DNA of 14,207 bases from assembly GCA_945870465.1 (NCBI GenBank), contig CAMBSS010000116.1, positions 1-14,207 of the forward strand. The letters are read 5' to 3'. The translations under genes were made by a program, and so were the position numbers. Of this stretch, positions 1-7,315 are shown in pieces; position 1 is the stretch's first letter; every line of letters starts with the position of its first letter. The stretch is from Bordetella parapertussis (GTDB lineage Bacteria; Pseudomonadota; Gammaproteobacteria; Burkholderiales; SG8-41). Under the pieces are notes generated by a model, which worked only from the letters and a program-made list of their open reading frames with translations, searched no databases and had not been told where the DNA came from.

Positions 1-594
1 GGGGGCAAACCAGCGATGGCCATCGCGGCTGATCTATACGACCGCGCGACCCCGGAGCGGATCGCCGCCCAGGTGCTGGGTGAATTCGGGCACGCCGACA
101 TACTCGTGAACAATGCGGGTGGTTCGCGGCCGCTTACGCCCGACGCGGGAGATGACGTATGGGACGAGTCGTTCGCCATCAACTTCACCGCGGTGCGGAA
201 AATGACCCAGGCGCTGCTGCCGCAGATGCGGCAGCGCAAGTGGGGCCGCATTCTCAACATCACCGGTTCGATGGAACCCCGCATGTACAATGCGGCGAAT
301 GCGGCGAAGGCGGGCGTCCACGCGTGGGCGAAAGGTCTCTCGCGGGTGATCGCAAAAGATGGCGTGACGATCAATTCACTGCAGCCCGGCCGCATCCACA
401 GCGACCAGATCGACCAGCGGCTGCATCCCACCACGCAGGATCAGGAGCAGTTTGCAAAAAACTTCATTCCCATCGGCTTCTTCGGCGACCCTGAAGACCT
501 CGCGCATCTCGCGTCGTTTCTCTGTTCGCCGAAGGCGCGTTATATCACCGGCCAGCGCATTTATGTGGACGGCGGTCTGCAGTACGCGATCTGA
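1..594 (+). CDS. Short-chain dehydrogenase/reductase (SDR), 5'-truncated, atypical active site
   Basis: The frame is open from base 1, so the gene begins upstream and the Rossmann TGxxxGxG start is outside the window. Numbering from the internal Met at 16, it shows the SDR motif VNNAGG (31-36), the strand ending RILNITGS (78-85), a helix with AAKAG (96-100, active-site Lys98) and the C-terminal YITGQRIYVDGG (176-187). These are hallmarks of NAD(P)-dependent SDR oxidoreductases. The residue four before Lys98 is Ala94, where the catalytic Tyr of YxxxK normally sits; the nearest Tyr is Tyr91, and the loop is about three residues shorter than in FabG-like enzymes. It may be a divergent SDR using another residue, or one with altered chemistry. 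It ends 3 bp before the first CoA-transferase gene, with which it is probably translationally coupled. The family call is secure; the substrate is unknown. Confidence 0.9.
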   Translation, partial: GGKPAMAIAADLYDRATPERIAAQVLGEFGHADILVNNAGGSRPLTPDAGDDVWDESFAINFTAVRKMTQALLPQMRQRKWGRILNITGSMEPRMYNAANAAKAGVHAWAKGLSRVIAKDGVTINSLQPGRIHSDQIDQRLHPTTQDQEQFAKNFIPIGFFGDPEDLAHLASFLCSPKARYITGQRIYVDGGLQYAI

Positions 595-597
595 GCC

Positions 598-3012
598 ATG
601 AGCAACCCAGTTAAGGCACCGCTCGCAGGGTTCACGGTCATCGAGAACGCCGAAGGCGTGGCGGCGGCCTATGCCGGCCGCTTGATGGCGGTGATGGGCG
701 CGACCGTCATCAAGGTGGAGCCTCCCGGTGAGGGCAGCGCGTTGCGGCGCGCCGGGCCTTTGCTCACGCAGGAACCGCCGGCAACTGCGCTTTTTCATTA
801 CCTCAATGCGGGCAAGAAATTCGTGACCTGTGATGTCGAGTCGGGGTCCGGCCGCCGGCAACTGGACGCGCTTTTGAGCGGAGCCGAAGTTTTCATCGAC
901 GATACTCCGGTGCTGCGTCGCGTCGCCTTTGAACTGAACCCTGACGCCGTGGCCGGAAGGCATCCGCGGCTGGTCTTTCTGTCGGTGCTGCCGTTTGGAG
1001 CCACCGGCGCACATGCGGACTACCGCGGCTACGAACTCAACGTTTTTCATGCCGGCGGCGAAGGCTATCTGATGCCGAACGGCCTAACGCTCGAGACGTT
1101 TCCGGACCGCCCGCCGGTGAAAATCTATGGGCACTTTGCCGAGCTGATCGGCGGCACGTCGGCGGTCTGCGCCGGCGTGGCGGCGCTGCTGGTGCGCGAT
1201 GCCGCCGGCGGCCAGTTCGTCGACGTGTCGGTGCAGGACGCGAATGTCGCTGTCGGCTGTTTTGCCATTCAGCGCCTGGGCGACGGCGTGCTTGAGAACC
1301 GGCACGGCCGTTCTTTTAAGTACGGCGGCGTGCTTGAATGCAGCGATGGTTTTGTCGGGCTGCTGACGCTGGAGCAGCGGCAGTGGGAAGGCCTGGTCAA
1401 GCTGATCGGGGAACCTGAATGGACGCATGACCCGGCGTGGCGCGATCCGCTCGAGCGCAGCCGGCGTGGCGCGGAAATCAACCGGCATTTGCGCGCGTGG
1501 GCAAAAAGCCAACGCGTCGAGGACGTGGTCAGCAAAGGCCAAGCGCTGAGCGTGCCGCTCGCGAAATACAATCAGCCTGCCGATATAATTGATTCGGCGC
1601 AATCGCGCGCGCGCGGCATTTTTGCGTCACTCGAACTGGCCGGATTCGGAGCGGTGCCGGCGTTTATCGCGCCGTTCCAGTTGAATGGGGCGGCGCTTGC
1701 GCTCACCGGCGCGGCGGCCGCGCCCGGCGCCGACAATGCGGCGATCCTTGGCCATGTTCCTGCTCACAAGTCGGTGGAACTTCACTCCGGCAGTCGCGCG
1801 CAGACGCCGCAACCGGCGCCGCCGCCTTTGCATGGGGTGCGGGTCGCGGACTTCACGCTGCACGCAGCGGGCCCGTTCTGTGCGCACCTGCTGGCGATGC
1901 TCGGTGCTGAATGTATCAAGATCGAAACGGCGGGGCGCCTTGATATCTTTCGTAAGCCGCATCCGGTCTACGGCCGCATGGACGCCGCGACCTTCGATCA
2001 GGTTGCGTCCGGCAAACTGTCGGTTCAACTTGACTTGAAGCAGCCGCGCGGCAAGGAACTGGCCAAGCGCCTGGTCGCGATGAGCGACATCGTCGCGGAA
2101 AGTTTCCGCCCCGGTGTGATGGACCGGCTGGGTCTGAACTACGCGGCGCTCAAAGCAGTCAAGCGCGACCTCGTCATGGTGTCGGTGTCGGCGTCGGGGC
2201 AGACCGGCCCGGAGCGCGGTTACGCGGGCTATGCGCCATTATTCGGCGCCGCCGGCGGACTTGGCACCCTGACCGGGTATGCGGATGGGCCGCCGACCGA
2301 GATCCGGCACGTCATGGATCACAGCACGGGCCTCACGGCGGCAATGGCCGCGTTGGCGGCCTACTTGCAAAAAATGCGCACCGGCGAGGGGCAGCATGTG
2401 GATGTTGCCGCGCGTGAAGTGGCGTGCGGTTTCATCGGCGATGCGCTGTTGCAGTTTGCGGCGACGGGTGTTGCGCCGCTGCGCACCGGCAACGACGCGC
2501 CGCAAATGGCGCCGCACAACGTCTACCCCTGCGCGGACGACGATACCTGGGTATCCATCGTCGTGGTGACCGACGACGAATGGCGCGCGTTCGCCCGCGC
2601 GTTGGGACAGCCGGAATGGCTGATCGACGCGCGTTTTACGTCGGCGCAGACGCGCTGGAGCCATCGGCGCGAACTTGACGCCATGATCAGCGCGTGGACG
2701 CGGCGACGCAGCCGTGACGAGGTTACCCGCGCGCTGCAGGGGGCGGGCGTGGCGGCGTTTTCGTCGTACACGGCGCGGGACATCGCCGAGGACGCGCACT
2801 TGGGCGCGCGCGGAGCGATCCAGACGCTGGTGAGCCCTGAGGGTGAAACGCGCAAAGTCGTCGGCCCACCGTGGCGTTTTGCGCAGACACCGGCAAAGCT
2901 CGAACGCTGGACACCCAAACTCGGCGAACATAATCAGTACGTGTTCGGCGAGTTGCTCGGTCTCGGCGGCGGTGAGATTGCAGAACTCATTGCGGCCAAA
3001 GTCATTTATTGA
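598..3012 (+). CDS. Double-domain family III (CaiB/BaiF) CoA-transferase
   Basis: This 804-aa protein is twice the usual ~400 aa of the family and consists of two full CaiB/BaiF domains in tandem, about residues 8-390 and 410-795, joined by a Pro/Ala-rich linker near 400-410. Each domain opens with the typical PLxG..V.....A.PFA-like start and an MGA/LGA..IK.E strand. Domain 2 has the usual GQTGP turn, and the nucleophilic Asp position (Asp169 of CaiB/formyl-CoA transferase) is Asp574 in VMDHSTG. In domain 1 the aligned residue is Glu182 in HFAELIGG. Such enzymes move CoA between carboxylic acids, or racemise/isomerise acyl-CoAs, in the cytoplasm. The ATG lies 3 bp after the SDR stop with no strong ribosome-binding site, which suggests coupling. 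Its stop overlaps the next gene's ATG. Family certain; acid substrate unknown. Confidence 0.93.
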   Translation: MSNPVKAPLAGFTVIENAEGVAAAYAGRLMAVMGATVIKVEPPGEGSALRRAGPLLTQEPPATALFHYLNAGKKFVTCDVESGSGRRQLDALLSGAEVFIDDTPVLRRVAFELNPDAVAGRHPRLVFLSVLPFGATGAHADYRGYELNVFHAGGEGYLMPNGLTLETFPDRPPVKIYGHFAELIGGTSAVCAGVAALLVRDAAGGQFVDVSVQDANVAVGCFAIQRLGDGVLENRHGRSFKYGGVLECSDGFVGLLTLEQRQWEGLVKLIGEPEWTHDPAWRDPLERSRRGAEINRHLRAWAKSQRVEDVVSKGQALSVPLAKYNQPADIIDSAQSRARGIFASLELAGFGAVPAFIAPFQLNGAALALTGAAAAPGADNAAILGHVPAHKSVELHSGSRAQTPQPAPPPLHGVRVADFTLHAAGPFCAHLLAMLGAECIKIETAGRLDIFRKPHPVYGRMDAATFDQVASGKLSVQLDLKQPRGKELAKRLVAMSDIVAESFRPGVMDRLGLNYAALKAVKRDLVMVSVSASGQTGPERGYAGYAPLFGAAGGLGTLTGYADGPPTEIRHVMDHSTGLTAAMAALAAYLQKMRTGEGQHVDVAAREVACGFIGDALLQFAATGVAPLRTGNDAPQMAPHNVYPCADDDTWVSIVVVTDDEWRAFARALGQPEWLIDARFTSAQTRWSHRRELDAMISAWTRRRSRDEVTRALQGAGVAAFSSYTARDIAEDAHLGARGAIQTLVSPEGETRKVVGPPWRFAQTPAKLERWTPKLGEHNQYVFGELLGLGGGEIAELIAAKVIY

Positions 3013-5348
3013 TGCGGCCCCCGTTGGCAGGCATCGGCGTGATCGAAGTGGGCGGCGGCCCGGCAATCGCGTATGCGGGGAAGCTCTGTGCCGATCTCGG
3101 GGCAGAAGTGACACGCATCGTGCCGGGCGCCGACGAACAGGCGGACGTTTTCGCGCTGTATCTCGATGCGCGCAAGCAACACGTTGCTGTCGGTCCTGCC
3201 GGCGCTGCGGCGCTGTCGGCACTGATGGCGCGCAGCCGCGTGCTTTTCCATGCCCCGGCTGGGCCAGCGCCGGTGAATTCCCTGCCGGGGCCCGCGGAAC
3301 TGGCGCGTAAATTTCCGGATCTCGTGGTCGTGGCGGTGACGCCCTACGGGCTCACCGGCGCCGCGCGCGCATGGCCGGCAGACGACCTGACATTGCAGGC
3401 GCATGGCGGCATCTCGATCGGCATGGGTCTGCCGGATCAGGCGCCGCTGAAACTGCCCGGCGACCAGAGCGCGTTTCAGGCTGGGCTCGCCGCCGCGATC
3501 GCCGGGACCGCGGGGCTGTTCACGTGCGGCGGCATGTTGGTCGACGTGGCCGCCGCCGATGTATGGGCAGCGTTCTACAGCGGTGTCGACGTGGCGCTGG
3601 CGCATTTCAAGCGGCACCAGAAGCGGCGCGCCGGGCATCGCGTTGCAGGTCAACCTTATCCGCGCACACTCTACCGCTGCAAAGACGGCTTTTTCGCCAT
3701 CCAGTGCGGGGAAAGCAAACACTGGCAAAGCCTGCTCGGCATGCTGGGCCGCGCAGATCTGGCGACTCATGCGCTGTTCGCCAACCGTTTCAAAGCGAAT
3801 GACGAGTATGGAGATGCGTGCGACGCGCTGATCGAACCGTGGTTTCTCAGCCGCACCAAAGCCGATATTCTGCAGCATTGTCTGCGCCACCGCATACCGG
3901 GCGCGCCGGTGTACGATATCCGGGAAGTTGCGCAGCATCCGCATCTGAGGGAACGCGCCTATTTCGTGCCGGTCACGGTTGGCAATCGCTCCGTGGTCAT
4001 GCCGGGGCATCCATTTGCGGGACTCACGTCAGAAGCGGAGCAGGCGAACCTTGGTGATATCGATGCTCACCCGCCGCCGAATGCAGTGTCAACGCTGATG
4101 ACTGCGCGCCGCAATGAGACTCCCGCGTCTACCGACCGGGTGCGGCCGCTCAAGGGGCTGCGGGTGATCGATTTCGGCTGGGTCTGGGCCGGCGCGGTAC
4201 CGGGCCACATACTGGCGGACATGGGCGCGGAGGTGATCAAGATCGAGAGCGCGAGTCCGCTCGATTACATGCGCCAGGGCCGCCCGATCGTCGGCACGCA
4301 GAAAGATCCCGAGCAGAACCCGATGTTCCAGAACGTCAACCGCGGCAAGTTGAGTTTGCGCATCAGGCTCGATCACCCCGCGGCGCGCGGTGTTCTGCAG
4401 GATCTGATCTCGGTAAGCGATGTCGTGATCGAAAATTTTTCGCCCGGCGTGATGGCGAAATTCGGACTCGCCTATGCCGACCTGCAGCGCGTGCGGCCGG
4501 ACCTGGTGATGTGCGCGATGTCGGCAGTGGGGCAAAACGGTCCTTTGCGCGGCATTCGCACTTACGCGACGATGATCGCGAGTCTCGCCGGACTCGACAG
4601 CCTCATCGGCTACCCCGGCGGCCGCGTGCTCGGTTCGCAATCGTCTTATGCGGACCCGAACGCGAGCCTGCACGCCACTCTCGGAATATTGGCGGCCTTG
4701 TGGCGGCGCCAGCAGACGGGACAAGGTGCGTATATCGACTTGTCGCAATGGGAAGCCGCGGTGAACGTCATGGGTGAGCAATTCGCCGACTATGCGATGC
4801 ATGATTGTGTCGGCGGACCGTGCGGCACGGCGCACGCGACGAAGGCGCCGCATGGCAACTATCCCGCGCGCGGCGATGACCGGTGGATCGCAATTGCCGT
4901 GACGACGGATGCCGAGTGGCAGGCGCTGCGGGTTTGTCTGGGCGACCCTGAGTGGATGTCGCTGCCCAAATTTGCAACCGCAGCAGAGCGGCTAGCCGCG
5001 CGCGCCGAACTCGATCAGCAACTCGGGCGGGAGACGCGCAAACACGCAGCAGACGCGCTGGCAGCGCTGCTGGCGGTGGCGGGTGTTCCCGCGGCACCGC
5101 TGCGCGACGCGTCGGAGCTGGCGACGGATGCGCATTTCGCAGAGCGGCGACTATTCGAAATGGTGGAACACCCGGTGCTGGGCGCACTGCCCGTGTATCG
5201 GCTGCCGTGGCACATCGATGGCGCGCCGGTGCCGATTACGCGTCGCGCGCCGCTGTTGGGTGAGCATAACGAATATACATTGAGGGAGGTACTCGGATAC
5301 TCGGACGAGCGCGTCGCCGCCCTGCACGCGACGAGAGTATTCTCGTGA
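3012..5348 (+). CDS. Second double-domain family III (CaiB/BaiF) CoA-transferase
   Basis: This 778-aa protein is again two CaiB/BaiF domains, about residues 3-350 and 379-770. The ATG at 3012 is chosen over a TTG at 3009 because it gives the TGATG stop/start overlap with the preceding gene, a common sign of translational coupling and equal expression. Domain 2 is canonical: PLKGLRVIDF at its start, MGAEVIKIES, GQNGP, and the nucleophile in YADPNAS (Asp548). Domain 1 is more divergent. Its candidate nucleophile is Asp151 in PGDQSAF, but the small residue normally four positions later is Phe. It is a paralogue of the upstream gene in architecture, not a near-identical copy. The two may form one heteromeric CoA-transferase; that is inference. 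Downstream, about 80 bp with an inverted repeat separate it from the hydrolase gene. Confidence 0.93.
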   Translation: MRPPLAGIGVIEVGGGPAIAYAGKLCADLGAEVTRIVPGADEQADVFALYLDARKQHVAVGPAGAAALSALMARSRVLFHAPAGPAPVNSLPGPAELARKFPDLVVVAVTPYGLTGAARAWPADDLTLQAHGGISIGMGLPDQAPLKLPGDQSAFQAGLAAAIAGTAGLFTCGGMLVDVAAADVWAAFYSGVDVALAHFKRHQKRRAGHRVAGQPYPRTLYRCKDGFFAIQCGESKHWQSLLGMLGRADLATHALFANRFKANDEYGDACDALIEPWFLSRTKADILQHCLRHRIPGAPVYDIREVAQHPHLRERAYFVPVTVGNRSVVMPGHPFAGLTSEAEQANLGDIDAHPPPNAVSTLMTARRNETPASTDRVRPLKGLRVIDFGWVWAGAVPGHILADMGAEVIKIESASPLDYMRQGRPIVGTQKDPEQNPMFQNVNRGKLSLRIRLDHPAARGVLQDLISVSDVVIENFSPGVMAKFGLAYADLQRVRPDLVMCAMSAVGQNGPLRGIRTYATMIASLAGLDSLIGYPGGRVLGSQSSYADPNASLHATLGILAALWRRQQTGQGAYIDLSQWEAAVNVMGEQFADYAMHDCVGGPCGTAHATKAPHGNYPARGDDRWIAIAVTTDAEWQALRVCLGDPEWMSLPKFATAAERLAARAELDQQLGRETRKHAADALAALLAVAGVPAAPLRDASELATDAHFAERRLFEMVEHPVLGALPVYRLPWHIDGAPVPITRRAPLLGEHNEYTLREVLGYSDERVAALHATRVFS

Positions 5349-5349
5349 C

Positions 5350-5411
5350 TGCTGCGCGAGGTGCGGGAACGGCGATTGCGCGGTGGCCAGCCGCGAGGCG
5401 GTCGCGCAGCA
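5350..5411 (+). repeat. Intercistronic inverted repeat (10-bp perfect stem)
   Basis: TGCTGCGCGA at 5350-5359 is the exact reverse complement of TCGCGCAGCA at 5402-5411. The 42-nt interval contains a smaller hairpin, CGCGG (5379-5383) with CCGCG (5391-5395). The outer stem starts directly after the stop of the second CoA-transferase and ends a few bases before the hydrolase ribosome-binding site. It is followed by As, not Ts, on the plus strand, so it does not look like an intrinsic terminator. It could stabilise or process the mRNA, or tune translation of the hydrolase gene. Confidence 0.55.
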
Positions 5412-5416
5412 AAAAC

Positions 5417-5421
5417 AGGGG
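5417..5421 (+). promoter_or_regulatory. Ribosome-binding site deciding the hydrolase start
   Basis: AGGGG lies 8 nt before the ATG at 5430. This favours 5430 over the upstream in-frame GTG at 5361, whose extra 23 residues are Arg/Gly-rich, unlike a hydrolase N-terminus, and overlap the inverted repeat. Confidence 0.6.
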
Positions 5422-5429
5422 CAGATTTT

Positions 5430-6281
5430 ATGGCTGATTTGAAACGAGCGGGCAAACCTCAGCTGCACTACGTCATCGACGATTACACCGATCCCTGGAA
5501 GAACGCGCCGTATCTCATCCTGCAGCACGGCAATGGCCGCTCGTCACGCTTCTGGTACAGCTGGGTGCCGTATCTCAGCCGCTTCTACAAGGTCGTACGC
5601 CCGGATGCGCGCGGTCGTGGCGCATCGTCCGCCGATTTCGATCTTGAGCTCGGAGTTACGGTGGAAGCGCTGGTCGACGACCTAGCGGCGATATGCGATG
5701 CCCTCGGCGCGCAGTCAGTGCATTTCTGCGGCGAGTCGATGGGCGGAATACTCGGTCTTGCTTTCAGCGCGCTGCATCCGGCGCGCGTGCGCACGCTCAC
5801 GCTCACGCTGGTGTCGGCGCCGGTGTATATCAGCGACAAGATGAAAAAAACCTATTCGATGGGGCACGAGTCGCGGATTGCAGCGATGCAGGCGATGGGG
5901 CGCGAAGCGTGGCTTAAAGCCACCAATCGCAGCACGCGCTTTCCGCCGGACAGCGATCCCGGGCTGCTCGACTGGTATTCGGCTGAATACGCGCAAGGCC
6001 GCGCCGACGTGCAACTGGCCTACGCGCGGCTCCTCAACGGCGTCAACGCGGCCGCTTTTTTGCCCCGCATTCAGGCGCCGGTGCTCGGACTCTATCCGAC
6101 GGCCGGCGCGATCACGGGTGCCGAGCAGGAACAAATGATGGTGGAGAATCTGCGCGATTTCCGGCTCAAGCATTTACCGACGAGCTACCATATGATCCAT
6201 CACATTGCGCCGGCCCACTGTGCCGGGCATCTCCTGAATTTCATCTCGCAGCATGACGGGATTGCCTGCAATGAGAACTGA
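5430..6281 (+). CDS. Alpha/beta-hydrolase fold protein
   Basis: This is a 283-aa soluble hydrolase of the usual size for carboxylic-ester/lactone/C-C bond hydrolases. Visible motifs in order are the oxyanion strand LQHGNG (31-36), RPDARGRG (57-64), the nucleophile elbow GESMGG (101-106, Ser103), and the C-terminal His in SYHMIHHIAP (252-261). His254 fits best because a Pro follows seven residues later, as in the common GHxxxxxxP pattern. The strand that normally ends with the acid (GxxDxxxP-like) reads LYPTAGAIT (221-229), with no Asp in the usual place. The catalytic acid may therefore sit elsewhere. The neighbours (CoA-transferases upstream, Bug protein downstream, same strand) suggest it works in the same catabolic route, for example on a lactone, ester or ring-cleavage product. 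The exact reaction is unknown. Confidence 0.85.
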   Translation: MADLKRAGKPQLHYVIDDYTDPWKNAPYLILQHGNGRSSRFWYSWVPYLSRFYKVVRPDARGRGASSADFDLELGVTVEALVDDLAAICDALGAQSVHFCGESMGGILGLAFSALHPARVRTLTLTLVSAPVYISDKMKKTYSMGHESRIAAMQAMGREAWLKATNRSTRFPPDSDPGLLDWYSAEYAQGRADVQLAYARLLNGVNAAAFLPRIQAPVLGLYPTAGAITGAEQEQMMVENLRDFRLKHLPTSYHMIHHIAPAHCAGHLLNFISQHDGIACNEN

Positions 6282-6328
6282 ACGCACGGCCGCCTGCACG
6301 CTGCGGACTGCTAATCTTTGGAGGGAAA

Positions 6329-7303
6329 ATGGGTAACAAAGTAGTAGCAATCGCAGCGCTGGCGCTGAGTTCTGCGCTTGCCCCGCAGCCAGGTATTGCG
6401 CAGCAAGATTACCCGACGCGGCCGCTGCGCCTGATCGTGCCGACCGCACCGGGCGGCGGTACCGATTTCACCGCGCGCACGATCGCACAAAAACTGGGCG
6501 AAGCGATCGGGCAAACCGTGATCGTCGATAACCGGCCGGGCGCCGCGGACAATATCGGCGTCGATATCGCCGCCAAGGCGAGCCCGGACGGCTACACGCT
6601 TGTCATGCCGATTACCTCGTTCCCGATCAATCCGCATCTTTACGACAAGCTGCCGTTCGATACCGTTACGGACTTTACACCGATCGTGCTCGCCGCCTCG
6701 GCGCCGCTCTTGCTGGTGCTGAATCCCGCGGTGCCGGCGAAATCAGTCAGCGAACTCATCGCCGTCGCCAAATCGAAGCCGGGGCAGCTTAACTATGCCA
6801 ACTCAGGCAACGGCACGACCGCGCACCTGGCGGGCGAGCTCTTCAAGAAAATGGCCGGCGTGAATCTCGTCAGCGTGCCGTACAAAGGCGGCGGGCCGGC
6901 CGTGATCGATCTCATCGCCGGGCAGGTGCAGGTCTACTTTTCCACCATTCCAGCGGCGCTGGCGCAGGTGCAGGCCGGGCGCCTGCGCGGCATAGCGGTC
7001 ACCGCCACCCGGCGCGTGCCGCTAATTCCCGAGGTGCCGACGGCGGCGGAGTCGGGTCTGCCGGGGTTCGAGGTGATCGGCTGGTTCGGTCTGTTCGCGC
7101 CGGCCGCCACTCCCAAGCCGATCATAGCGAGGCTCAACACCGAGATCAACGCCGTGCTGAAGCTGGCCGAGACGCAGAAGCGTTTTTCCGGAGACGGCCT
7201 GGTGCCGGGTGGCGGCACGCCCGAGGAACTGGGCAATTTTCTGCGCGCCGAAGTCGCCAAATGGGGCGCGCTGATCAGGGATGCAGGACTGAAAGGCAAC
7301 TAA
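6329..7303 (+). CDS. Bug-family (tripartite tricarboxylate transporter receptor) periplasmic binding protein
   Basis: This 324-aa protein has a typical Sec signal peptide: Lys at residue 4, a hydrophobic Ala/Leu core over 5-18, and a probable cut near GIAQ (22-25). The mature start YPTRPLRLIVP and the motifs PGGGTD, VDNRPGA, PDGYTL and VPYKGGGPA are diagnostic of Bug/TctC proteins, which bind carboxylic acids or related solutes in the periplasm. A ribosome-binding site GGAGGG (6320-6325) precedes the ATG closely. No TctA/TctB membrane partners are in the window. That is common for Bug genes, many of which are orphans beside catabolic genes. The next gene starts 12 bp downstream, so it is probably co-transcribed with the MmgE/PrpD gene and binds the substrate or a related acid of this cluster. 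Confidence 0.95.
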   Translation: MGNKVVAIAALALSSALAPQPGIAQQDYPTRPLRLIVPTAPGGGTDFTARTIAQKLGEAIGQTVIVDNRPGAADNIGVDIAAKASPDGYTLVMPITSFPINPHLYDKLPFDTVTDFTPIVLAASAPLLLVLNPAVPAKSVSELIAVAKSKPGQLNYANSGNGTTAHLAGELFKKMAGVNLVSVPYKGGGPAVIDLIAGQVQVYFSTIPAALAQVQAGRLRGIAVTATRRVPLIPEVPTAAESGLPGFEVIGWFGLFAPAATPKPIIARLNTEINAVLKLAETQKRFSGDGLVPGGGTPEELGNFLRAEVAKWGALIRDAGLKGN

Positions 7304-7315
7304 ACGGAGAAAACG

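Noticed and set aside
376..1050. Long minus-strand open frame opposite the SDR and first CoA-transferase.
   Set aside because: Arg/His-rich translation with no family motifs; a mirror of high-GC codon bias. The same holds for minus-strand frames at 2239-3222, 3006-4010, 4089-4853 and 7694-8563.
1237..1239. Asp214 in VDVSVQDA (and Glu607, Asp183, Glu581 at the same place in the other domains) as the CoA-transferase nucleophile.
   Set aside because: In CaiB and formyl-CoA transferase the nucleophile is Asp169, about 27 residues earlier in the D-x-x-x-G segment, so this site is not the catalytic one.
5350..5411. The inverted repeat as a rho-independent terminator.
   Set aside because: No T-tract follows the stem on either strand; on the plus strand it is followed by As.
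5361..5429. GTG at 5361 as the hydrolase start.
   Set aside because: The extra N-terminal 23 residues are Arg/Gly-rich and unlike hydrolases; ATG 5430 has a good ribosome-binding site.
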